DNA of 64,000 bases, from the NCBI RefSeq assembly GCF_019974155.1, contig NZ_AP025158.1:248001-312000 (forward strand). The letters run 5' to 3'. Position 1 is the first letter of the stretch. Each line of letters opens with the position of its first letter. Under the pieces are notes generated by a model. That model searched no databases. It worked only from the letters and a program-made list of their open reading frames with translations, and was not told the DNA's origin. A program made the position numbers and the translations under genes. This document shows positions 35,936-44,424 of this stretch, one piece after another. Source of the stretch: Thermus thermophilus (GTDB lineage Bacteria; Deinococcota; Deinococci; Deinococcales; Thermaceae).

Positions 35936-36463
35936 ATGGAGACCTACCCCATCACCGTAGGCGGCGTGACGCGGCACGTGCCCCTCATTGAGCCCCTTCC
36001 GGGGAGGCGCATCCCCCTGGTGGAGTTCCTGGGGGACCCGGAGTTCACCCGGGCCGCGGCCGAGGCCTTGAGGCCTTTGGTGCCCGAGGAGGCGGAGATC
36101 CTCTTCACCACGGAGACGAGCCCCATCCCCCTCACCCACGTCCTGGCGGAGGCGCTGGGCCTGCCCTACGTGGTGGCCCGCAGGCGCCGCCGCCCCTACA
36201 TGGAGGACCCCATCATCCAGGAGGTCCAGACCCTGACCCTCGGGGTGGGGGAGGTGCTTTGGCTGGACCGGCGCTTCGCGGAAAAGCTTCTCAACCAGAG
36301 GGTGGTTCTGGTCTCGGATGTGGTGGCGAGCGGGGAGACCATGAAGGCCATGGAGAAGATGGTTCTCCGGGCGGGGGGGCACGTGGTGGCCCGCCTGGCG
36401 GTCTTCCGCCAGGGCACGCCCGGCCTCGCCGTGGACACGGTGGCGGAGCTTCCCGTGCTCTAA
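35936..36463 (+). CDS. Diverged phosphoribosyltransferase paralogue
   Basis: 175-residue paralogue of the preceding gene, colinear over its length (YPITVGG vs YPVEIAG; PYVVARRRRRPYM vs [13 protein letters not shown]). The PRPP loop has become VVLVSDVVASGET (123-135): the first acidic residue is Ser and the STG core is ASG. It may be non-catalytic, regulatory, or of altered specificity, perhaps forming a heteromer with its neighbour. GGAGGA precedes the ATG. Overlaps the convergent HAD gene by 4 nt. Confidence 0.8.
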   Translation: METYPITVGGVTRHVPLIEPLPGRRIPLVEFLGDPEFTRAAAEALRPLVPEEAEILFTTETSPIPLTHVLAEALGLPYVVARRRRRPYMEDPIIQEVQTLTLGVGEVLWLDRRFAEKLLNQRVVLVSDVVASGETMKAMEKMVLRAGGHVVARLAVFRQGTPGLAVDTVAELPVL

Positions 36464-37071
36464 GCCCGACGTCCCGGCGCCCAAAGGGGGGTGTAGACCT
36501 CCGCCCGGAGGCCGAGCCTCCGGGCAGTTTCCACGTTCTCGGGGTCGTCGTCCAGGTAGAGGGTCTCCTCAGGGGCGAGGCCCAGGCCCTCCAGGGCGAG
36601 GAGGAAGGCCCGGGGGTCGGGCTTGGCCACCCCGAGAGCGCAGGAGGCGAAGAAGCCGTCCACGTACCGGGCGAGGCCGTGGTGGGCCAGGCTTTCCTGG
36701 AGGCTTGGCAGGGTGTTGGAGAGGACACCCACCTTGAGGCCCCGGGCCTTGAGCCTGCGCAGTAGGCCCTCGGCCCCGGGGGCGGGCCGCATGAAACGGT
36801 AGTACCTCCAGGGGAGAAGCTCTTCGGGCGGCACCCGGAGCTCCTGGGCCACCTCGAGGACCAGGGACCGCCAGAGGGCCTCCTCCTCCTCCAGGGTCCG
36901 CACCGCAAGCCCCCGCACGGCCTCGTTCAAGGCCCGCACCGCGCGGGCCAAGGCGGCCAGGCTCCGCTCCAGCCCGGCGCCCCGCGCCGCAAGCTCCACG
37001 GCCTTCCGGTAAAGGGCCTTCTCGTCCAGGAGGAGGAGGACCCCATCGCGGTCCAAAAGGGCCCCGCGCAT
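36460..37071 (-). CDS. HAD-superfamily hydrolase
   Basis: 203-residue phosphatase-like protein: motif I LLDRDGVLL with nucleophile and general acid aspartates, motif II SNT, motif III lysine in GVAKPDP, motif IV LDDDPEN. A helical cap lies between motifs I and II. Substrate unknown. A TAGACT 7 nt upstream, overlapping the stop codon of the cyclo-ligase gene, may give it its own leaderless transcript. Confidence 0.85.
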   Translation of the reverse strand: MRGALLDRDGVLLLLDEKALYRKAVELAARGAGLERSLAALARAVRALNEAVRGLAVRTLEEEEALWRSLVLEVAQELRVPPEELLPWRYYRFMRPAPGAEGLLRRLKARGLKVGVLSNTLPSLQESLAHHGLARYVDGFFASCALGVAKPDPRAFLLALEGLGLAPEETLYLDDDPENVETARRLGLRAEVYTPLWAPGRRA

Positions 37072-37076
37072 GGGGC

Positions 37077-37631
37077 CTAGTCTAGCAGGCTCCCGGGGTC
37101 CTTGGCCGGGCGTTTGACCGCCTCCACCCCCGCCTCCGTGGCCAGGTGGTCCACGGGCACGTCCCAGGGGTCCCGGGGGAGGGCGGGGAAGAGGAGGGCC
37201 TGGGGCACCACGCCCACGGTGGCGGCCCGCACCTCCTTGAGGAAGCGGTCGTAGAACCCCTGGCCGTGCCCCAGTCGGTACCCCTCCCGGTCAAAGGCCA
37301 GGCCCGGCACCACCACCAGGTCCAGGACCAGGGGGTCTTCCGGCGGGGTGGTGGGCTCGAGGAGGCCGAAGGGCCCGGGGGCGAGGGGGCCGAAGGGGTG
37401 GACGGTGAGCCCTTTCCCCGCCACCTTGGGCAGGTAGTAGCGGGCGGGGTAGGCCTCCACCAGGGGCAGCAGGTTGAGCTCGTGGGGCAGGGGGTGGTAG
37501 AGGAGGATGTGCCGGAAGCCCCGCTCCCGTAGCCAAGGGAGGAGGGCGGCCCCCACGGACCGGGAGAGGGCCTTAAGGTCCAGCCCCCGCCAGGCGGCCC
37601 GGGCCCTGCGGCGGAGCTCGGCCTTGGTCAC
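37077..37631 (-). CDS. 5-formyltetrahydrofolate cyclo-ligase
   Basis: About 184 residues; converts 5-formyl-THF to 5,10-methenyl-THF with ATP. Landmarks: VTKAELRRRAR start, KVAGKGL, LDLVVVPGLAFDREGYRLGHGQGFYDRFL (GxGxGxYDR ATP-site motif). GTG at 37631 fits the family N-terminus and has TACCCT 6 nt upstream; the open frame to 37667 is not supported. Divergent from the FmdB-like gene. Confidence 0.88.
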   Translation of the reverse strand: MTKAELRRRARAAWRGLDLKALSRSVGAALLPWLRERGFRHILLYHPLPHELNLLPLVEAYPARYYLPKVAGKGLTVHPFGPLAPGPFGLLEPTTPPEDPLVLDLVVVPGLAFDREGYRLGHGQGFYDRFLKEVRAATVGVVPQALLFPALPRDPWDVPVDHLATEAGVEAVKRPAKDPGSLLD

Positions 37632-37637
37632 GGGGGG

Positions 37638-37686
37638 AGGGTACCACGCCCGCCCCTTGACACTCAAGGAGGCTAAGCGTCAAAAT
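37638..37686. promoter_or_regulatory. Divergent promoter pair with overlapping -35 boxes
   Basis: The inverted repeat TTGACACTCAA (37657-37667) supplies TTGACA for the plus strand (-10 CAAAAT at 37681-37686) and TTGAGT for the minus strand (-10 TACCCT at 37643-37638, 18-nt spacer). Only one direction could be occupied at a time. Confidence 0.55.
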
Positions 37687-37706
37687 CCCATTGGGGAGGG
37701 AAGGGT

Positions 37707-37940
37707 ATGCCGATCTACGTCTACAAGGGCTTGGAAACGGGCAACTACTACGAGTTTGAGCAGGGCTTCCACGACGAACCCCTCAAGGCCCACCCCGAGA
37801 CGGGGGAGCCCTTGAAGCGGGTCATCACCCCGCCCGCCATCATCTTCAAGGGCTCGGGCTGGCACGTGAAGGACTACGCCAAGAAGGACTCCGGCGCCAA
37901 GAAGGAAGAGGGTTCGGACACCAAGGACAAGGAGGACTGA
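37707..37940 (+). CDS. FmdB-like small protein lacking zinc cysteines
   Basis: 77-residue protein starting MPIYVYKGLETGNYYEFEQ, the layout of FmdB-family zinc ribbons, with a matching PLKRVITPPAIIFKGSGW tail and a charged C-terminus. The family's CxxC pairs are absent; the protein has no cysteine at all, so zinc binding through Cys is impossible. GGGAGGG precedes the ATG. Function unknown. Confidence 0.75.
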   Translation: MPIYVYKGLETGNYYEFEQGFHDEPLKAHPETGEPLKRVITPPAIIFKGSGWHVKDYAKKDSGAKKEEGSDTKDKED

Positions 37941-38007
37941 TCCCCTCTTTCCTTCGCCCGACCGGCGCGGGGGAGCTTTGAGGCGGCCCCGTTCCGGGAG
38001 GGGGTGT

Positions 38008-38457
38008 TCAGGGCACCACCTGGTCCCCCGGGGCGAGGGGGAGGAGTCCTTCCCGCACCTCCAGCACGCCCCGGTAGGCGGTCCCGGGGGCGTAGACTTC
38101 CCCCGGGCTTAGCCGCTTCACCTGGAGCACCCGTAGGGTTCCGTCCAGGAAGGCCACCACCACGGGAAAGCGGTAGCCCTCGGCGCTGAAGGGGGCGTCC
38201 GTGGCCTCGGGGAAGAGGTAGAGGAGGGCTTCCAAGCCCTCCTCCCGCAGGCCGAGGCCCCGTCGCCAGGCCTCCGGGGTCCGGGCCACCCGTCCCCGGA
38301 GGGTGTGGGGGCCTTCCCGGGTGAGGACGGTGAGGGCCTCGGCCGGAGGGGGGGCCTGGAGGCGCCGCGCCGCGAGCAGGTAGCCCATAAAGGAGAGGAC
38401 GGAGAGGAGGACGAGGAGGGCGAAGGCCAAAAGGGGGAGGAAGGGGTTCCGCTCCAC
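38008..38457 (-). CDS. DUF192 family protein, membrane-anchored
   Basis: 149 residues with one N-terminal hydrophobic segment (about 6-30) and a DUF192 beta domain (about 45-149; TPEAWRRGLGLREEG resembles the family's GLM core, but weakly). It follows a better-conserved DUF192 gene after 10 nt and appears to be a diverged duplicate. DUF192 proteins are small exported proteins of unknown function. Confidence 0.7.
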   Translation of the reverse strand: MERNPFLPLLAFALLVLLSVLSFMGYLLAARRLQAPPPAEALTVLTREGPHTLRGRVARTPEAWRRGLGLREEGLEALLYLFPEATDAPFSAEGYRFPVVVAFLDGTLRVLQVKRLSPGEVYAPGTAYRGVLEVREGLLPLAPGDQVVP

Positions 38458-38467
38458 TTGCTTCGTT

Positions 38468-38926
38468 TCACCGCTGGGGCCAGCGCTTCAGGGCCTCCCC
38501 CCCGACCCGGGCTCCCTCGGCGAGGCCGCGGCGGCGGAACCAGCCCTGGTTCACCTCCAGGGCCCCTTGGTAGACCACGCCCGGGTAGTAGACGGGGCAG
38601 GGGTCGGCCCGGCAGGGCTCCATGTCCAGGATGCGCAGGATAACGCCTTGCCGGTCAAAGAAGGCGATGGAAAGGGGGATGAGGGTGTTTTTCATCCAGA
38701 ACCCGCCCGCCGTGGGCTCGGGGAAGAGGAAGACCATGCCCTCGTCCTCGCCGAGGCGCTCCCGGAACATGAGGCCCCGGGCCCAGCGCTCCGGGGTGTC
38801 GGCCACCTCCACCTTGAGGAAGTGGCGCTTGCCGTTTCCCTCCACGTAGAGGGTGCTCTTGGGGAAGGTGAGCCCCTGGGCCAGGGCGAGGAGGCCCAGG
38901 AGGCCGAGGAGGGCGAAGAAGCGCAT
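38468..38926 (-). CDS. DUF192 family exported protein
   Basis: 152 residues with a signal peptide (MRFFALLGLLGLLALAQG) and a conserved DUF192 domain: ADTPERWARGLMFRERL, GMVFLFP, GFWMKNTLIPLSIAFFD, and the paired cysteines MEPCRADPCPVYYPG. Function unknown; often found near small membrane proteins. First of a tandem DUF192 pair downstream of tmk. Confidence 0.85.
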   Translation of the reverse strand: MRFFALLGLLGLLALAQGLTFPKSTLYVEGNGKRHFLKVEVADTPERWARGLMFRERLGEDEGMVFLFPEPTAGGFWMKNTLIPLSIAFFDRQGVILRILDMEPCRADPCPVYYPGVVYQGALEVNQGWFRRRGLAEGARVGGEALKRWPQR

Positions 38927-38933
38927 GGGTCCA

Positions 38934-40255
<1,322 letters not shown>

Positions 40256-40287
40256 GGGGAAAGCTTACCCGATGCCCCCCAGGGGGC

Positions 40288-40316
40288 TTTGCGGGCGAAT
40301 GACCGGTCAGTATGAT
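40288..40316 (+). promoter_or_regulatory. Leaderless promoter of the S9 peptidase
   Basis: TTTGCG (40288-40293), 17-nt spacer, TATGAT (40311-40316), then 6 nt to the ATG at 40323. A perfect 10-bp palindrome sits in the spacer. Confidence 0.55.
40300..40309. promoter_or_regulatory. Palindrome TGACCGGTCA in the promoter spacer
   Basis: Perfect palindrome between the -35 and -10 boxes of the S9 peptidase gene, where a bound repressor would block RNA polymerase. The form resembles TetR-type operators; no regulator gene is adjacent. Confidence 0.45.
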
Positions 40317-40322
40317 GGCGGC

Positions 40323-42128
40323 ATGGAGCCCGAAACCCTGCTGAAGCTCCGCTTCCTCTCCGACCTCACCCCAGGCCCCGAGGGCCTTCCCCTCTTCCTC
40401 CTCACGGAGATCCAGGAGGGGGACCCGCCCCGCTACCGCTCCCGCGTCGCCCTCTTTGACGGGGCCTTGCGCCTCCTCACCCAGGAGGAGGCGAGAAGGC
40501 CCCGCTACCGCGCCCCCTTCCTCTACTTCCTGCGCCGGGTGGGGGAGCGGGAGGAGCTTTTCCGCCTGGACCTCCGGGGGGGCGAGGCGGAGCGCCTCAC
40601 GGAGACCGCCGGGGTCCTGGACTACGCCCTGGGCCCCGGGGGCGAGGTGGCCTTCCTGGCCCTGAAGGAGGCCCCCCGGCCTGGGGAGCCCCGGGTCTTC
40701 GGGGGCTGGCCCTTCAAGTTTGACGGGAGGGGGCTTCTGCCCGAGGGGAGGGTGGCCCTCTACGCCCTGGAGGAGGGCAAGGCCCGCCTCCTCCTGGACC
40801 GCTACCCCCCGCCCAAGGAGATGGTCTACGCCCCTGAGGGGCTCTATTTGGTCATGCCCGAGGACGCCCGGGCCCAGGCGGAGGGTCGGGACACCCTCTT
40901 CCTCCTCCGGGAGGGGCGGCTGGAGAAGGTCTACGGGGGCGTGGGCCCCATCTTCGCCCTGGAGTGGAGCCCGGAGGGGCTTTTCTTCCTGGGGCACGCC
41001 TTTGAGCGGGGCGGGGGCACGGAGGCGAGGCTTTACCACCTTAGGGGGGGCGAGGCCCGGGTGCTCTTTGAGGGAAGCCTCCAGAACTCCCTGAACTCCG
41101 ACCTGCGCTACGGCCAGCACCCCCAGGGCCCCAGGTGGGGCGAAGACGGGGTCTACCTGGTGCGCACCGAGGCGGGGAGGGCGCGGCTTTACCGGGTGGG
41201 CCTGGACGGGAGGGCGGAGGCCCTCACCGAGGGGGGAAGCGTCCTCGCCTTCGCCCTCACGGAGCGGGGGCTTTTCCTCCTCAAGGAGGACTTCACCCAC
41301 CCGGCCAGGCTCGAGGGCCCCTTGGGCCCCTTTGACCCCAACGCCGGGGTCTTGGACCTGGCCGAGCCCCTCTACACCGAGTGGACAAGCCCCGAGGGGC
41401 ACAGGGTCCCGGGGTGGGTCCTCCTGCCCGAGGGGGAGGGGCCCCACCCGGTGATCCTCTACATCCACGGAGGGCCCCACACCGCCTTCGGGGCCGCCCC
41501 CATGCTGGAATTCCAGCTTTTCCGCCGGGCGGGCTACGCCGTGGCCTTCGCCAACCCCCGGGGCTCCACGGGCTACGGCCAGGACTTCGCCCTCCTGGAG
41601 GGGGAGTGGGGGGAGCGGGACGAGCGGGACCTCATGGGGTTCTTGGACCACGTCCTGGCCCACTTCCCCTTAGACCCCAAGCGGGTGGGGGTGGCGGGGG
41701 GAAGCTACGGCGGGTACATGACCAACTGGCTCACGGCCCGCTACCCCGAGCGCTTCAAGGCGGCCGTCACCGACCGGAGCATCTGCAACTGGCTGAGCTT
41801 CTTCGGGGCGAGCGACATCGGCCCCCGGTTCACCTACCTGGAGCTTGGGGCCAAGCCCTGGGAGAGGCCCGAGGTCCTTTGGGAGAAGAGCCCCCTCCGC
41901 CTGGTCCACCGGGTCCGGACCCCTACCCTCGTGGTCCACTCGGAAGAGGACCACCGTTGCCCCATAGACCAGGGGGAGACCTGGTACACCGCCCTCTTCC
42001 ACCTTGGGGTGAAGACCCGCTTCTTTAGGGTGCCCGAGGAAGGCCACGAACTTTCCCGCTCGGGGCGGCCCGACCGCCGCCTGGCCCGGCTTCGGGCCTA
42101 CCTGGACTGGTGGCGGGAAAACCTGTAA
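40323..42128 (+). CDS. S9 family peptidase (acylaminoacyl-peptidase-like)
   Basis: 601-residue prolyl-oligopeptidase-family enzyme: N-terminal beta-propeller (about 1-340) and C-terminal alpha/beta hydrolase. Catalytic triad: S461 in GGSYGG, D543 in SEEDHR, H575 in EGHE. The YIHGGPH oxyanion motif is typical. No signal peptide, so cytosolic peptide turnover is likely. ATG 40323 chosen from the -10 box 6 nt upstream. Confidence 0.92.
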   Translation: MEPETLLKLRFLSDLTPGPEGLPLFLLTEIQEGDPPRYRSRVALFDGALRLLTQEEARRPRYRAPFLYFLRRVGEREELFRLDLRGGEAERLTETAGVLDYALGPGGEVAFLALKEAPRPGEPRVFGGWPFKFDGRGLLPEGRVALYALEEGKARLLLDRYPPPKEMVYAPEGLYLVMPEDARAQAEGRDTLFLLREGRLEKVYGGVGPIFALEWSPEGLFFLGHAFERGGGTEARLYHLRGGEARVLFEGSLQNSLNSDLRYGQHPQGPRWGEDGVYLVRTEAGRARLYRVGLDGRAEALTEGGSVLAFALTERGLFLLKEDFTHPARLEGPLGPFDPNAGVLDLAEPLYTEWTSPEGHRVPGWVLLPEGEGPHPVILYIHGGPHTAFGAAPMLEFQLFRRAGYAVAFANPRGSTGYGQDFALLEGEWGERDERDLMGFLDHVLAHFPLDPKRVGVAGGSYGGYMTNWLTARYPERFKAAVTDRSICNWLSFFGASDIGPRFTYLELGAKPWERPEVLWEKSPLRLVHRVRTPTLVVHSEEDHRCPIDQGETWYTALFHLGVKTRFFRVPEEGHELSRSGRPDRRLARLRAYLDWWRENL

Positions 42129-42133
42129 AACCG

Positions 42134-42176
42134 CCTGCCTCCTTCGCCGGGTAGGGCGGGGGAGGCAGGAGGGTTT
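42134..42176. terminator. Terminator after the S9 peptidase
   Basis: CCTGCCTCC (42134-42142) pairs with GGAGGCAGG (42161-42169), flanked by AAAACC upstream and GGGTTTT downstream, so it can serve both this gene and the convergent LC7 operon. Confidence 0.7.
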
Positions 42177-42188
42177 TCCCGGGGGGCT

Positions 42189-42791
42189 TCAGGCCTGGCT
42201 TTCCGCCACGGGCTCGGGGATGGGGCCGAAGGCCTCCTCGTAGCGGGCGATGTTCTCCGCGAGGCTACGGAGGAGGGCCTTGGCGTGCTGGGGGCTCGTG
42301 ATGATCCGGCTCACCACCAGGGCCCCCCCCTGGGGCTGGAGCAGGGCGAAGTCCAGGATGAACTCGTTTTTGGTGTGGGCGATGAGGGCCAGGTTGGCGT
42401 AGCGGCCCTGGGCCACGTCCTTGTCAATGTGGATGTCCAGCTTCAGCTCGTTCATGCTAACGCCTCCCTCAATGCGCGGGCGCGCTCCCTTGAGGGTCAC
42501 CCGGGCCCGGCCCAGGTCCTGGAGGTCCTCCAGCAGGAGGAGAAGGTGGTGGCCGGCCACGGGGGCCAGGAAGAGGGCGCCCTCGGGGTACTCTACCACG
42601 AGCTCCGCCACCTCCTCTCCCTCGCTTTGGGCCAGGGCCACGCCCAGGCCCAAAAGGGCGGCGGCCCGCTCCGCCGCGCCGGAGGCCTCCCCCACCGCCT
42701 CCAGGAGGAGGCCGTCGGGGCGGAGCAGGGCCACTCCGCGGATGCCCCGCGCCAAAAGGCCCTCGAGGAGCTCCCTCAGCCTTCCCTCCAC
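42189..42791 (-). CDS. Roadblock/LC7 domain fused to DUF3467
   Basis: 200-residue frame. Residues 1 to about 110 resemble a Roadblock/LC7 domain (GIRGVALLRPDGLLLEAVG, then a central helix and VEYPEGALFLAPV strand). From M113 (NELKLDIHIDKDVAQGRYANL...) it is a complete DUF3467 protein ending near AENIARYEEAFGP. An ATG for the DUF3467 part at 42455 has its own ideal Shine-Dalgarno sequence, so both a fused and a short product are possible. Third Roadblock gene in a row; overlaps the preceding one by 16 nt. Confidence 0.75.
   Translation of the reverse strand: MEGRLRELLEGLLARGIRGVALLRPDGLLLEAVGEASGAAERAAALLGLGVALAQSEGEEVAELVVEYPEGALFLAPVAGHHLLLLLEDLQDLGRARVTLKGARPRIEGGVSMNELKLDIHIDKDVAQGRYANLALIAHTKNEFILDFALLQPQGGALVVSRIITSPQHAKALLRSLAENIARYEEAFGPIPEPVAESQA
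42455..42467 (-). promoter_or_regulatory. Internal Shine-Dalgarno and ATG for a DUF3467-only product
   Basis: Minus strand GGAGG (42467-42463), 7-nt gap, ATG ending at 42453 (first base 42455). In frame with the longer LC7-DUF3467 reading frame; the short product would have 88 residues. Confidence 0.6.
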
Positions 42792-43117
42792 GCCTCCTCC
42801 AACCTCAAGGCGATGCGGGAAAGCTCCTGTCCCACGGCCTTGCGGTTCAGGCCCCGGTGGACCACCGCCCCCAGGAGAAACTCCCCCACCCGGACGGCCA
42901 GGACCTCCCGGTCCTCCGTGGCCAGGGTGAAGCGGAGGACCTTCCCGCCCAGGGCCTGGGCCAGGGGGTCCATGCGCCGCGCCAAGGCGGCGAGCTCCGC
43001 CGCCAGGGCCTCGGCGGAAGGCGGCCCCTTGCCCAAGGCCTCAATGACCAGGCCGTCCATCCCCGTGAACACCGCCTGGTCCACGCCCAAGGCCGACAAG
43101 CCCGTCAAGTAGGCCAT
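42776..43117 (-). CDS. Roadblock/LC7 domain protein
   Basis: 113-residue single-domain protein with the LC7 pattern LSALGVDQAVFTGMDGLVIEALG followed by a helix and the LAVRVGEFLLGAVVH strand. Related domains regulate small GTPases (MglB) or act as scaffold dimers. ATG at 43117; overlaps the previous LC7 gene by 13 nt and the next by 16 nt. Specific partner unknown. Confidence 0.72.
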   Translation of the reverse strand: MAYLTGLSALGVDQAVFTGMDGLVIEALGKGPPSAEALAAELAALARRMDPLAQALGGKVLRFTLATEDREVLAVRVGEFLLGAVVHRGLNRKAVGQELSRIALRLEEAWREG

Positions 43118-43488
43118 GCCACCACCCCCCCTGCCCGGTCCAGAAGGCGCCGGGCGGCCAGCCGCGCCTGGCCCAGGTTGGCCTCTGGGGTGAGGAGGAG
43201 AAGGAGGAAGAGGGGTTCCGGGTCCTGGGTGCGCATGCTTCTCAGGTAGCCTACCACGCCCGTTCCCCCCACCAGGAGCTCGCCCACCTCCTCCGCCCCT
43301 AGGCTTCGGGCGTAGGCCGCCCGGGCCTGCCGCCACAAGGCGGCGTGCTCCGCCACGGCGGCCTCGAGGTCCAGGGGGCGCTTCCTCACCCCCTCCACCA
43401 GGAGGCCGTCCGGGGTGCCGATGGCCGCCGCCAGGCTCCCCTCCACCCGGTCCAGCAGGTCTTGGAGAAGCTCGGGTCCGATCCGCAT
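43105..43488 (-). CDS. Roadblock/LC7-like domain protein
   Basis: 127 residues; LLQDLLDRVEGSLAAAIGTPDGLLVEGV at the N-terminus matches the first strand-helix of Roadblock domains, followed by GELLVGGTGVVGYLRSM and a helix. ATG at 43488, 2 nt after the recR stop. First of three consecutive Roadblock-type genes behind ybaB-recR. Confidence 0.68.
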   Translation of the reverse strand: MRIGPELLQDLLDRVEGSLAAAIGTPDGLLVEGVRKRPLDLEAAVAEHAALWRQARAAYARSLGAEEVGELLVGGTGVVGYLRSMRTQDPEPLFLLLLLTPEANLGQARLAARRLLDRAGGVVAWPT

Positions 43489-43490
43489 CC

Positions 43491-44075
43491 CTAGACGGGC
43501 CGCCTCCCCTCCAGGGCCCGGCCCAGGGTCACCTCGTCGGCGTACTCCAGGCTCCCCCCCACGGGGAGGCCGTAGGCGGGCCGGGTCACCCGCACCCCCC
43601 GCCGCTTCAGCTCCTCGGCGAGGTAGAGGGCGGTGGCCTCCCCCTCCACGGTCATGGAGGTGGCGAGGACCACCTCCTCCACGCCTTCCAGCCGCCGGAA
43701 GAGCCCCTCCAGGTTGAGCTCCTTGGGGCCGATGCCCTCCAGGGGGTTCAAGGCCCCTCCCAGGACGTGGTAGAGGCCCCGGAACTCCCCGCTCCGCTCC
43801 AGGGCGTACAGGTCGGCCACGCTCTCCACCACGGCGAGGAGGGAGCGGTCCCGGTCCTCGTCCTGGCAGATGGGGCAGAGCTCCCCCTCGGCCAGGTTGC
43901 CGCACTCGCGGCAGGCCTGGACCCGCTTGAGCCCCTCCAGGGCCTCCGCCAGGGCCTCGGCCTCCTCCTTGTGGAAGGCGAGGTGAAGGGCCAGGCGCTG
44001 GGCCGTCTTGGGGCCGATGCCGGGGAGGCGGGAGAGGGCCCGGGTGAGCTTGAGGAGGCTTTCCGGGTAGCGCAT
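43491..44075 (-). CDS. recR: Recombination mediator RecR
   Basis: 194 residues: helix-hairpin-helix (LSRLPGIGPKTAQRLA), C4 zinc finger (CRECG and CPIC near residues 55-70), Toprim domain (VVESVADLYALE) and C-terminal Walker-like segment. Works with RecO to load RecA on gaps. ATG directly follows the ybaB stop, the classic ybaB-recR pairing. Confidence 0.95.
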   Translation of the reverse strand: MRYPESLLKLTRALSRLPGIGPKTAQRLALHLAFHKEEAEALAEALEGLKRVQACRECGNLAEGELCPICQDEDRDRSLLAVVESVADLYALERSGEFRGLYHVLGGALNPLEGIGPKELNLEGLFRRLEGVEEVVLATSMTVEGEATALYLAEELKRRGVRVTRPAYGLPVGGSLEYADEVTLGRALEGRRPV

Positions 44076-44393
44076 CTAAAAGAGCTTCCCCAGCATCTGC
44101 CCCACGCCCCCGAGCTCCTTGGCCATCTCCTTCTCCGAGAGCTCGTGGGCCTTGGTCTGGGCGTCCTGAATGGCCACCAGAAGGAGGTCCTCGAGGCCCT
44201 CGGGGTCGTCCTGGAAGGCCTTGAGGGCCTCGGGCTTGAGCCTCAGGGCGAGGATCCTCCCGTGGCCGTTCGCCTCCACCTCCACGAGCCCCTGGGCCGA
44301 GCCCACCACGGTCATCCGCTCCAGGCGCTCCTGCACCTCGGCGGCCTTCTTCTGGGCCTTCTGCGCTTCCTTGAGAAGCTTCTGGAAGTTCAT
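44076..44393 (-). CDS. ybaB: YbaB/EbfC nucleoid-associated protein
   Basis: 105-residue DNA-binding dimer. The [16 protein letters not shown] start, [14 protein letters not shown] centre and [14 protein letters not shown] helix are typical. ATG 44393 is set by the family; the longer open frame lies over hemB. A TATACT box and GGGGAGA precede it. Divergent from hemB. Confidence 0.92.
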   Translation of the reverse strand: MNFQKLLKEAQKAQKKAAEVQERLERMTVVGSAQGLVEVEANGHGRILALRLKPEALKAFQDDPEGLEDLLLVAIQDAQTKAHELSEKEMAKELGGVGQMLGKLF

Positions 44394-44409
44394 CGTCTCT
44401 CCCCTACTG

Positions 44410-44417
44410 AGTATAGT
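44410..44417. promoter_or_regulatory. Bidirectional promoter core ybaB/hemB
   Basis: AGTATAGT contains TATAGT on the plus strand (44412-44417, 7 nt before the hemB ATG, leaderless) and TATACT on the minus strand (44415-44410, for ybaB). The two -10 boxes share four base pairs. Confidence 0.6.
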
Positions 44418-44424
44418 GGAAGGC

